Assembly (NCBI GenBank): GCA_040414495.1
Contig: JBEDUI010000209.1
Location: 1-22,748, forward strand
DNA length: 22,748 nucleotides
Direction of reading: 5' to 3'
From: DATAVB01 sp040414495
GTDB taxonomy: Bacteria; Actinomycetota; Actinomycetes; Mycobacteriales; QHCD01
In this document: positions 1 to 7,098 of the stretch, one piece after another
Position numbering within the stretch: position 1 is the stretch's first letter
How the letters are laid out: each line of letters starts with the position of its first letter
Translations under genes and position numbers: made by a program
The notes under the pieces: model-generated
Databases searched by the model: none
Told to the model about the DNA's origin: nothing
The model's input: the letters and a program-made list of their open reading frames with translations, nothing else

Positions 1-160
1 CCGCGCAGAAGGTTGCGGAGCGGAGTAAGTGGTTCGCTGCAAAAGGTGCCGCGCAGAAGGTTGCGGAGCGGAGTAAGTGGTTCGCTGCAAAAGGTGCCGC
101 GCAGAAGGTTGCCGAGCGGAGTAAGTGGTTCGCCGCAAAAGGTGCTGTGCAAAAGGCGCC
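1..160. repeat. 48-bp tandem repeat array, three full copies plus a decayed fourth, running off the left edge
   Basis: Copies begin at 1, 49 and 97 and are nearly identical. The third differs from the second only at 113 (G to C) and 134 (T to C). From 145 a decayed partial copy follows. The unit is 16 codons long. Plus frame 3 reads AQKVAERSKWFAAKGA per copy and both substitutions are silent in it, but they are also silent in one minus-strand frame, so coding is not proven. The array continues beyond the window. It may be the end of a repeat-rich gene or intergenic satellite-like DNA. Confidence 0.85.
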
Positions 161-161
161 G

Positions 162-195
162 CGCGCAGCACCCCTCTGCAGAGGGGTGCTGCGCG
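162..195. terminator. Perfect 34-bp palindrome, probable terminator of the GH76 gene
   Basis: Two 17-bp arms are perfectly complementary around the centre at 178/179, giving a very stable GC-rich hairpin 25 bp downstream of the stop codon of the minus-strand mannanase gene. On the minus strand a short CCTTTTGC tract follows. Lack of a long U-run is usual for high-GC actinobacteria. Being symmetrical, it could also stop anything entering from the left on the plus strand. Confidence 0.7.
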
Positions 196-220
196 GAGCT
201 GGTGGTTCGTACCAGGGTGC

Positions 221-1732
221 TCAGCCTTGGTGGGCCGGTAAGGCTGCCACCTCGGCGTCCAGTGCGCTGCCCTGGGTCGCGGCGCTGATATCCGCGATCG
301 GTCCGGCCCAATGTACGCCGTACTGGTTGTACGCATTGCGGTCGTGCTGCCAGGCGCTGGTGCCCTGCCGGATCAGGTACGGCTGATATGGGTGCGCGTG
401 CAGGGTCGCATCCAATTCGCCGAGATTACGGACGTAGACGCCTTTGAACGTCGGCCCGTCGCCGCCGCAACCGGCCGCCTCACACGGTTCGGTCAGCACG
501 CCGTTTGGGTTGAGGAAGGTGCTGCTGGTGGAGGCGTTCGCCAACGTGGTCGCCTCGGTCAGGTAGCTGTCCTGGCCGGTCGCGAGGTACAGGTCATTCA
601 GGCCGCCGAGAATCACGCCCTGGTTGTACGACCACGTGGTGCCCGCGTTGTTTTTACAGGTGGTGAAGTCCAGGCCGTCGTTGATCAGGTTTTGTGAATT
701 GATCATTCCGCTGGCCTGCAACCATTTCCAGGTATTCACCGATTGGGTCAGATAGCTGGCCCCGTCCGTGGCCCGTGTGGCCAACTCGGCCGTCACCTTG
801 ATGAACAGCTCATTGGTAACCGCGTTCTTGTAGTTCTTCGATGTATTCCACCAGACACCGCCACCGCAGGTGTTGTCCGAATAGCTTGCCATGTAAGCGG
901 CATCATGCTCGGCCGTCTGCAGATAGCGCGGGTCGTGGGTGAGGTCGTACGCCCGAATCCAGGCCAGTGCCCACCAGCCGGTGTCATCGATGAAATCGTT
1001 GGTGAATTGGCCGCCCTGGGCGTTCACATTCTTCTCGTACGTGTTGGCGATGATCCAGTCGTACTGATGATCGCCGGTCGCGGCGGAGTAGTCGATAATC
1101 CCGGTGAGGTCATTCGCCGAATTCCACCATCCGGTGGTCTTGAACAGGCCGCTGGACGAATCGTAGAGCTTGACCAACGCGTCCACCGCGCCACCGGCCG
1201 GGCTGGTCGGTTTCGGTGCCGCCGCCGTTGTGGTCCAGGCGGTGCAGACGATGTCGGGCCGGTTGCCGGCCTTGCCGCAGGCACGTACGACCCCATGCTG
1301 GTCGGCATTGTTGAGGTTGTAGAGGTTGGTATTCGTGCTGCGGGCGCCGGTGGGAATCGTGGTGTCGCCCAGTTTCGTGTCGGCGATCGTGGCACCGCCG
1401 TCGAAAGAGCGGTCCAGCCAGACCTCGTCGGTCGGGTCGCCGTTACTGATGATCGCCCAGGCCAATGCCTGTTTGTCGCTGATATGCAGCTCGATCGAGC
1501 GGCCGAATATGGTCGTGCCGTCCGCCAGTCGATCGGCGGTGGCGTCGGATATCGGCGCGCCGTCGCAGTATTGGCCGCAAATGGCAGCCGTCGCGGTGGC
1601 CGCATTCGCGCCGGTGACCGAGGTGATTGCCAGGCCGGCGCCGACGGCCAGCACCGAGCCTGCGGCCAACGCGAGTCGGGATCCGGAACGTAGTAGGGAC
1701 TTTGCGGATTTTGCCCTGCGGGCAGCCTTCAT
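221..1732 (-). CDS. Secreted glycoside hydrolase family 76 protein (alpha-1,6-mannanase type)
   Basis: GH76 enzymes are retaining endo-alpha-1,6-mannanases that cut mannan backbones outside the cell; possible substrates here are fungal mannan or lipomannan-like polymers. The ATG at 1732 is chosen because GGGAGG lies 7 nt upstream; a start at 1774 would add 14 residues without a comparable site. The 503-residue product begins with a basic, Ala-rich signal peptide (MKAARRAKSAK, then a hydrophobic core to about residue 44, ending near ANA). Residues 50-165 form an N-terminal region with the Cys pair ICGQYC. The (alpha/alpha)6 catalytic domain follows. FIDDTGWWALAWIRAYD holds the adjacent Asp pair (residues 249-250) typical of the GH76 active site, and TWSYNQGVILGGL is a second family signature. 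No sortase or cell-wall-binding module is visible. The gene stands alone, with a hairpin after its stop. Confidence 0.88.
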   Translation of the reverse strand: MKAARRAKSAKSLLRSGSRLALAAGSVLAVGAGLAITSVTGANAATATAAICGQYCDGAPISDATADRLADGTTIFGRSIELHISDKQALAWAIISNGDPTDEVWLDRSFDGGATIADTKLGDTTIPTGARSTNTNLYNLNNADQHGVVRACGKAGNRPDIVCTAWTTTAAAPKPTSPAGGAVDALVKLYDSSSGLFKTTGWWNSANDLTGIIDYSAATGDHQYDWIIANTYEKNVNAQGGQFTNDFIDDTGWWALAWIRAYDLTHDPRYLQTAEHDAAYMASYSDNTCGGGVWWNTSKNYKNAVTNELFIKVTAELATRATDGASYLTQSVNTWKWLQASGMINSQNLINDGLDFTTCKNNAGTTWSYNQGVILGGLNDLYLATGQDSYLTEATTLANASTSSTFLNPNGVLTEPCEAAGCGGDGPTFKGVYVRNLGELDATLHAHPYQPYLIRQGTSAWQHDRNAYNQYGVHWAGPIADISAATQGSALDAEVAALPAHQG

Positions 1733-2163
1733 CAACGACCTCCCAGGGGTCACGGAGATCCGCGCACCAACCACCGGCGGCCATCGTGGGCCGAAAGAAA
1801 TGCCGGCACGCGGAATAGAGCAACGACGCTGGTACGGAAGTGGCTTTCTGGCACCGAGAAAAGCTGGATGAGAACGTAACCAGGAATATCGGTGGCGTCA
1901 AGATGTCACAACGGAGCCGCGACCGATATCGGCTTCGGCTGAGCTTTCAGACGTGCCGTTGCGTAAGCTGTGCTCTTCGACTGGACCGCCGCCGCGCTGC
2001 CGGCGAACTTTTCTGGACCGACGCCGATTGCATAACAGCGCTGGGCAGCACACCGACGTTTGACGTCGTTGGAGTTTGATCGACAGTGAACGGTTAAAAG
2101 TCGCCAGGCGAAAAGTAGGAATTTAGCTAATGCCGGCCCAGCAAGAACAGCTCGTACTAGCTT
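1733..2163. other. Intergenic region upstream of the mannanase gene with one short palindrome
   Basis: About 430 bp separate the mannanase start from the stop of the FHA gene, both on the minus strand. No reading frame here looks like a gene: a 79-codon plus-strand frame at 1840 has no family resemblance. The region is less GC-rich than its surroundings, especially 2085-2135. CGACGT-TTG-ACGTCG at 2054-2068 is a perfect 6-bp-arm inverted repeat and a possible regulator site. No convincing -35/-10 pair was found for the mannanase. Confidence 0.4.
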
Positions 2164-2934
2164 TCACTCCGGCGGGTCCAGCAGCATCAGATCCGGCGGC
2201 ACCAGGGTTGTTGAGAGCAGCAACTCGCGAATCAGATTGTCATTGAGCGCATTGCCGACCGGCTCGCCGATCTCCTCGCGGGTGAGCCCGTTGACCCCGT
2301 TCTTGGAAAGCCGGCTGCGCACCCGGACGACGGTGTGCTCGACCTTGCGCGCCGTCCAACCCGCCTCGGGCTGCACGAGCATCAATTCCGCCGCCGCGTC
2401 TCTCCAGGACAACGGCTGCGGGCGGACCTCGTGCAGCAGGTACCGCTGGGCGAGCGCGACCAGCGCCAGCCGTTCTTCGGTACTGAGCATCCAGGTCCGC
2501 GGCGGCTGGGTGACGTCCTCGTGATGCGGCCGCGGATGAATCCCGCTGCTGCTGGTGATGTGCACCTCCAGCAGATGCTCCCGCCGGAGTGAACCGCGAA
2601 CGAACATCGGCGTATAGCCGTCGTCGAGCGGAATGGATTCCTCGTCGCGGAACAACAACAGCGCGGCCGGCAGCCGAATCGGCAACCGGCCGGTATTGGC
2701 GAGCCACCACCGCCCGTCATGGTGGCTCAACGTGCCGTGCTGCCGGCTGACCCTTGGATCGTCCTCGCCCAGGCACACGTGCACGTCGGGGCGGTTGCGC
2801 CCGAAGGTGACCGTGCGGCCTTCCCGCGGCGTGAACGTAATTCCCCCGGTAAGGCTCAGAACGTGAATCGTGCCGGGCTCGGCCGGTGGCACACCGCGGG
2901 CCAGGCTGCCATGAGTGGGCGGCAACAGGGTCAT
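2164..2934 (-). CDS. FHA-domain protein with C-terminal winged-helix-like region
   Basis: FHA domains bind phosphothreonine peptides, and the gene lies immediately downstream of a Ser/Thr kinase, so it is probably a substrate or reader of that kinase. In the 256-residue product, the FHA core runs from about 22 to 125: FGRN at 44-47, SRQH at 63-66 and an Asn at 80 are the expected phosphopeptide-binding positions. Residues 150-225 (STEERLALVALAQRYL, then SWRDAAAEL and WTARKVEHTVVRVRSRL) resemble a helix-turn-helix module found in actinobacterial FHA proteins. The ATG at 2934 lies 4 nt after the kinase stop codon, with a weak AAGG upstream, and implies translational coupling. An in-frame ATG at 2964 would overlap the kinase and has no ribosome-binding site. 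Whether the C-terminal part binds DNA is inference. Confidence 0.8.
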   Translation of the reverse strand: MTLLPPTHGSLARGVPPAEPGTIHVLSLTGGITFTPREGRTVTFGRNRPDVHVCLGEDDPRVSRQHGTLSHHDGRWWLANTGRLPIRLPAALLLFRDEESIPLDDGYTPMFVRGSLRREHLLEVHITSSSGIHPRPHHEDVTQPPRTWMLSTEERLALVALAQRYLLHEVRPQPLSWRDAAAELMLVQPEAGWTARKVEHTVVRVRSRLSKNGVNGLTREEIGEPVGNALNDNLIRELLLSTTLVPPDLMLLDPPE

Positions 2935-2938
2935 CGCA

Positions 2939-4690
2939 TCATGCCTTGGGTAGTCGCGTGGCAACAGTGGAGGCCATTGTCCGTACGTCGTTGCACAGCT
3001 GATTTACCGGGCGCGGTCCGGTTGCCTCGACATCGACGAGTTCGTCCCGGTGGCTGCCGTCGGCGTTGACATAAGAGCGGAACACGATTCGGGCGGTGCA
3101 GCTGTCATCGCCATCGTATCGCGGCACGATGAATGTCGTCCGGCCGTGCAGTACGACCTTCTGGCCGTCGTGGGACGTGAGCACGTAATCGTGGTCGTAC
3201 CAGACCTGGCCCGACACCGAGCCGTTGCCCCAGAAACAGGACCAGTGAGCGAAATCCGGATCGGCGTTGTTACGGGGGAATCCGGGAATGCGGGCCAGCG
3301 TGTTGTTGTCCAGCAGCGAGCAGGCGTCGACCGTGGCCAGCGATCCGTGCGGCCACGGTTGTTTACGCCGCGGCACCGGGCCTTTGTTCAATACGCTGGC
3401 AACCTGCTCAGCCTCCAGCGTAGCCGCCTTGCATACGTCCATCGACTGGTCCGAGGTCAATTTCGCATCGACGTCGGCGTAATTCCCGTCGCGCAGCAGC
3501 AACAGACGGTCGCACTGCTGACCGTCTCCGCGCGAATTCACTTCGGTGATCGCGCCGACGCGTTTGGTTGTGTCGCCCTTTTGCCGATCCGGCGGCGGCC
3601 CGGCCTCGAGCGAGACCTCCACATCGGCCAGATCGTTACCGCCCTTGCTCAGCAGCACATCGCAGCGGTTGAAATTGCCGTAATCGGTGGATATCGAGGT
3701 GCTGCCGAATTGCTTGACCGCGAGCTGGTCGACCAGCGCGCAGGGATCCGCGGTCCGCTCATCGCCAATGGTGGCAGCGTTTTTCGGCGGCGATGAACTG
3801 AACACGGTGGTGGCCAGAATAGTGGAGACCACGGCCACGACAACCACTGCGGCTGCCGCAATCGAGACCGTGCGTTTGCGCTTCGCCCCCGGTTTACGGC
3901 TGTCCATTGTGGTCAGTGCCGCGGCCGCGGCGGCCGCGTCAGGGCGCCGTGCCGGCTCCGGCTGCAGCATCGCTGAGAGGCTCTGCCCGAGCGGGCCGGC
4001 GGTCGGCGCCGAAATATGACCGGAGGCGGCGCGCCACACCAGCGTCAACGGGTTGTCGCCGGCGCCCAAAGGCGAGCTTCCCTCCAATGCCGCGTACAGC
4101 GTCGCGCCGAGCGAGAAAATGTCCGAGGCGGGCGTGCGCCGGTCACCCCGCGCGACCTCGGGCGCCAGGTAGGCCGGCGTACCCGGCACCAGTCCGCCGG
4201 TCGTCATCGTGCCATCGCTCCAGATTGCCCGGGATACCCCGAAATCGGTGAGCTTGGCGTCGCCGGATTCAGTGATGAGAATGTTGCCGGGGGATACGTC
4301 GCCGTGCACGATTCCGTTGCTGTGCAGGACATGCAACGCATCCGCGACCTGCGCGCCGATCCGGGCCACGTCGGCCACCGGGAGCACGCCGTCGGCGGCG
4401 ATAATCGCGGCCAGGTCGCGCGATGGCACGTATTCCATGACCAGCCAGCTTTCGCCGGCATGGGTGACCACGTCGTGCAGAGCGACGATCCGCGGATGGT
4501 GAATATCGCGGACGATCCGGGCCTCGCGCTGCAACTGCCGCTCGTACTGCACGCCGTGCGCGCGTTTCAACGCCACCGACTCAGCGGTTTCCTGGTCGAT
4601 CGCAAGCCATACGGCGCCCATGCCGCCGGCACCGATCTGCCGTTCGACGCGATAGCGCCCGGCAATCAACGCCTGCTCGCGCAGAGACAT
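2939..4690 (-). CDS. Membrane Ser/Thr protein kinase with extracellular DUF3558-like pair
   Basis: This is a PknB-like receptor kinase of 583 residues. The N-terminal kinase domain (about 12-262) has the glycine loop GAGGMGAVWLA, VALK with the ATP-anchoring Lys at 42, HGDVSPGN at 129-136, DFG at 149-151 and GTPAYLAPEV. The catalytic loop lacks the usual Arg (HGD, not HRD), and the Lys normally two residues after the catalytic Asp is Ser. A basic stretch (KRKR) and one transmembrane helix (about 274-296) follow. The outer part contains two related modules, each opening with a short Asp/Cys motif (DPCALVDQ and VDACSLLD) and carrying a later Cys; this resembles the DUF3558 lipoprotein fold seen twice. 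The start at 4690 begins just before the conserved domain. Upstream ATGs up to 4834 would add low-complexity sequence and read into a terminator hairpin. It is cotranscribed with the FHA gene. Confidence 0.88.
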   Translation of the reverse strand: MSLREQALIAGRYRVERQIGAGGMGAVWLAIDQETAESVALKRAHGVQYERQLQREARIVRDIHHPRIVALHDVVTHAGESWLVMEYVPSRDLAAIIAADGVLPVADVARIGAQVADALHVLHSNGIVHGDVSPGNILITESGDAKLTDFGVSRAIWSDGTMTTGGLVPGTPAYLAPEVARGDRRTPASDIFSLGATLYAALEGSSPLGAGDNPLTLVWRAASGHISAPTAGPLGQSLSAMLQPEPARRPDAAAAAAALTTMDSRKPGAKRKRTVSIAAAAVVVVAVVSTILATTVFSSSPPKNAATIGDERTADPCALVDQLAVKQFGSTSISTDYGNFNRCDVLLSKGGNDLADVEVSLEAGPPPDRQKGDTTKRVGAITEVNSRGDGQQCDRLLLLRDGNYADVDAKLTSDQSMDVCKAATLEAEQVASVLNKGPVPRRKQPWPHGSLATVDACSLLDNNTLARIPGFPRNNADPDFAHWSCFWGNGSVSGQVWYDHDYVLTSHDGQKVVLHGRTTFIVPRYDGDDSCTARIVFRSYVNADGSHRDELVDVEATGPRPVNQLCNDVRTMASTVATRLPKA

Positions 4691-4807
4691 TCGAAACCAT
4701 CCAAGGACCCGGCTTGGTTTGCGCCGCCCAGCATATCGATACCGGTGATCGGCCGGCAGGCAGCAGTACACCATGCCGGCCGGGCGCCAAGAGCCAGAAC
4801 GCAAAGA

Positions 4808-4850
4808 GATCCCGCCGAAGCCTGGAGGATACAAGCTTCGGCGGGATCTG
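4808..4850 (-). terminator. Intrinsic-type hairpin after the beta-helix gene
   Basis: Arms 4808-4822 and 4836-4850 are a perfect 15-bp inverted repeat (AGATCCCGCCGAAGC and its complement) with a 13-nt loop. It lies 75 bp beyond the stop of the minus-strand beta-helix gene, with CTTTGCG following in that direction. It separates that gene from the kinase-FHA unit. Confidence 0.75.
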
Positions 4851-4925
4851 ATCGGTCGCGCGAATAGCTACCCGACCGGTGCAATCGCGGGTTCCCCCGG
4901 CTATTTACCCGCTATTAACGTGCTG

Positions 4926-6125
4926 TCAATTGTTCGAGATCGGGTCGGTGACGTGCAGGAAGGCGTTGGCCCGGGCACCCAGAACATGCGCCGGACCCTG
5001 CGTCCACAGTCCGAAGTGGTCACCGGAGATGACGTTCTTGGTCACCGTAATCGACAGCGGGTCGACCGTACCGACCAGTACACCGGTGGTCTGCGTGTCG
5101 GCCTTGGCGCCGGAGTCGGAGTCACCCCGGACATTGTTGATGCCGATCCGGTTGTGCATCACCACGTTGCCGTTCAGGAACTGCCCAGGCAGGTGGCTGT
5201 GCACGGTCACCGCGGACTGCCCGTTGCCGGCCATGTGGTTGTCCTCGATCAGGTTGTCGTACACCGCGCCGCCGGCCAGGCCGGTCGCCATGACAACCCC
5301 GGCGCCGGCACCCTGCACGCCGTTTCCGGTGATGTCGTTACCGCGCACGGTGTTGTCGTAGACCCCGGCGACGGTCGGGGCGGGCTTGCCGTTCGGCGCC
5401 GCGGCCGGGTTGTGCCCGACGACCGTGATGCCGCAATCGAACAGGTTGTCCCGCACGATGTTGTCCAGCACCAGGTTGTGCGACGTGGGCGCACCCTCGT
5501 CGCTCAGCAGAATGCCGCCAGAATTGTTCTCGCTCATGTTGTGCGCCACAGTCGAATGCGAGCTGCCCATCAGGTGAATGCCCTCGCCGCAGTCGCCCGG
5601 CACCGCACCGGTCGGCGCGCATTCCGGGTAGCTGTTGGCGACCGGGTTCGTTGGCAGGCCGCCCAGGTCGTTGTCCTTGACGATGTTGTCGGTGATCGTG
5701 GCGTTGTTGACGCCGTCGACCAGAATTCCTTCGCCGATTGCGTGTTCGATCGTCAGATCGGTGATCGTCACGTCGGCCGCGTGAATCGCGATTCCGTTGT
5801 CGTGCAGGTTCGCGTCGATGACCGCGCCCGGCTCACCGCGCAGGGTCAGCGCCTTGGACAGCGACAGGCCCTCGTGGTAGACGCCGTGGCAGATAATCAC
5901 GGTGTCACCGGGCTGGGCGGCCGTAATCGCGGCCCCGATCGAGTGATATGTGGTCGAATCACATCCCTGATTGCGCGAATGCCCGTTGCCATGGGCATTC
6001 TGGGATACGTAAATCATCTGATTGTGATGTGGAGTGCTCGCCCCGGCCAGGCCGGAACCGAAAACACCAGACGCCAGCAATCCGCCGGTCGCCGCCACGC
6101 CCATCGCCACACTGCGCAGACGCAT
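4926..6125 (-). CDS. Secreted right-handed parallel beta-helix (NosD/PbH1-type) protein
   Basis: The 399-residue product starts with a signal peptide (MRLRSVAMGVAATGG, hydrophobic to about residue 29, ending near AGAS). From about 60 to 385 it consists of imperfect parallel beta-helix rungs with repeated xI/VxxNxIxxN patterns, for example NNATITDNIVKDN, HNLVLDNIVRDN and VYDNTVRGNDITGN. The segment TYHSIGAAITAAQPGDTVIICHGVYHEGL is the usual first rung of secreted NosD-like and pectate-lyase-like folds, which commonly bind or cleave polysaccharide. No catalytic triad of a specific lyase or hydrolase family could be assigned. The ATG at 6125 is supported by GGAAAGGA 8 nt upstream. Surrounding genes are also surface or polysaccharide related. 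Confidence 0.8.
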   Translation of the reverse strand: MRLRSVAMGVAATGGLLASGVFGSGLAGASTPHHNQMIYVSQNAHGNGHSRNQGCDSTTYHSIGAAITAAQPGDTVIICHGVYHEGLSLSKALTLRGEPGAVIDANLHDNGIAIHAADVTITDLTIEHAIGEGILVDGVNNATITDNIVKDNDLGGLPTNPVANSYPECAPTGAVPGDCGEGIHLMGSSHSTVAHNMSENNSGGILLSDEGAPTSHNLVLDNIVRDNLFDCGITVVGHNPAAAPNGKPAPTVAGVYDNTVRGNDITGNGVQGAGAGVVMATGLAGGAVYDNLIEDNHMAGNGQSAVTVHSHLPGQFLNGNVVMHNRIGINNVRGDSDSGAKADTQTTGVLVGTVDPLSITVTKNVISGDHFGLWTQGPAHVLGARANAFLHVTDPISNN

Positions 6126-6486
6126 GAATCAATTCCTTTCCGCGTGCATGTTTGCATGGCGGCCCCCATGACCCCCCATGCGTACGCATTTCTGTGTATC
6201 CAGAATGCATACCGGGGAAGCATGGCATAGGAGATCGCGCGGCGTTGGCTTTTATGTGCGGGCTCACAGGGTTCGCCGGGCACAAGCGGATACGCCTACC
6301 TGGGCCGGGCTTTCGGCGAGCCAGCGATGCGAGATCACACTAATTCGGCAGGAAATGCGCAAACGGATCGATGGACACGAGATTGGCAGAAGCTTCGCTA
6401 AAATCGTGCCAAAACTGGAGAAGACCGGCCGTACTTCAGCCGGATTCGCTCACTCGCGGCTTTCGCGTACTACATACTGCTACCCG
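6126..6486. promoter_or_regulatory. Divergent intergenic region with a 12-bp palindrome and several GCATG motifs
   Basis: This 360-bp region lies between the minus-strand beta-helix gene and the plus-strand membrane protein. ATGCGTACGCAT at 6178-6189 is a perfect palindrome, and GCATG/ATGCAT-like words recur within the 6140-6230 stretch (GCATGTTTGCATG, AATGCATAC, AGCATGGCAT). Clustered related words suggest binding sites for a regulator of the beta-helix gene, but none matches a motif that I can name. A weak -10-like CATACT at 6473-6478 lies just before the ATG at 6487. Confidence 0.35.
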
Positions 6487-7098
6487 ATGTCTACGCTGCG
6501 CAGACCCAGTCGGCCGGCGGGCACCGAGTCGGAGATGTTCGCCCGGCCAGTCCCGCCGGTCTTACCGGCTACACCCGTATTGGTAGACGCCTCGGGCCGC
6601 AGGCAGCGGCGGGTCCGGCTGGCGGTCCGGGTCGCGGTGGTGTGTCTGCTCGGCTATCTGGCCCTGGCGGTCGTGTTGTTGTTGATCCGTCCAGGGCTGG
6701 TTCCGCTCGGGCTGCCCGGGCTCAATCCGAGTACACACCAGCCTGCTCATAAAACGCCGCGGCCGTCGCCGGCCGGAAAAGGGCCCACCTCGACGCCGGA
6801 CTCGGTCGGGCCACCGTCGCCGCGTACCACAATCTCGCCGACCGTATCGACACGTCCATCGGTACCGCCGTCGGCCGCGAACCACGGTGCGACCACCAAG
6901 ACCACGCATGCCAACTCCTCGCCCGCCAAACACACGCACGGGCGTTCGAGCCGGTCAACGCAGTCGACGAGTCCGTCACATGAGCACCTGAGTAGCCACG
7001 CGACTGACCATTCGGCCCCGCATACCCCGCCCGGTCAGGCCAAGAAAACCGAGCCGTCGAACGAGACGGCGCAGGCGCACCACAAGGCGGCGTCCTGA
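6487..7098 (+). CDS. Single-pass membrane protein with a long Pro/Ser/Thr-rich tail
   Basis: No family was recognised. The 203-residue product has a proline-rich cytoplasmic start, a basic patch (GRRQRRVR, 37-44), one transmembrane helix at about 46-67 and then a 130-residue low-complexity tail rich in Pro, Ser, Thr, His and Lys, probably disordered and outside the membrane. The tail could span the wall or be glycosylated; that is inference. The stop overlaps the probable start of the deacetylase-glycosyltransferase gene, so it is probably a partner of that enzyme. The ATG at 6487 has no Shine-Dalgarno site. In-frame ATG 6355 and GTG 6406 upstream are possible but would add non-conserved-looking sequence. 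Confidence 0.6.
   Translation: MSTLRRPSRPAGTESEMFARPVPPVLPATPVLVDASGRRQRRVRLAVRVAVVCLLGYLALAVVLLLIRPGLVPLGLPGLNPSTHQPAHKTPRPSPAGKGPTSTPDSVGPPSPRTTISPTVSTRPSVPPSAANHGATTKTTHANSSPAKHTHGRSSRSTQSTSPSHEHLSSHATDHSAPHTPPGQAKKTEPSNETAQAHHKAAS

Noticed and set aside
147..386. Plus-strand frame running from the 48-bp array into the mannanase 3' end
   Set aside because: It crosses a perfect terminator-like palindrome and then reads antisense to the mannanase; coding could only be supported with sequence to the left.
743..1693. Long plus-strand frame (316 codons) opposite the mannanase gene
   Set aside because: It is antisense to a gene with clear GH76 motifs; the translated product is Val/Arg/Gly-rich with no family features.
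1840..2079. 79-codon plus-strand frame upstream of the mannanase gene
   Set aside because: No ribosome-binding site, no recognisable domain and a His/Arg/Cys-rich composition unlike the neighbouring genes.
4773..6230. Long plus-strand frame (485 codons) opposite the beta-helix gene
   Set aside because: The minus strand has a signal peptide, a ribosome-binding site and beta-helix repeats; this frame is a high-GC shadow.
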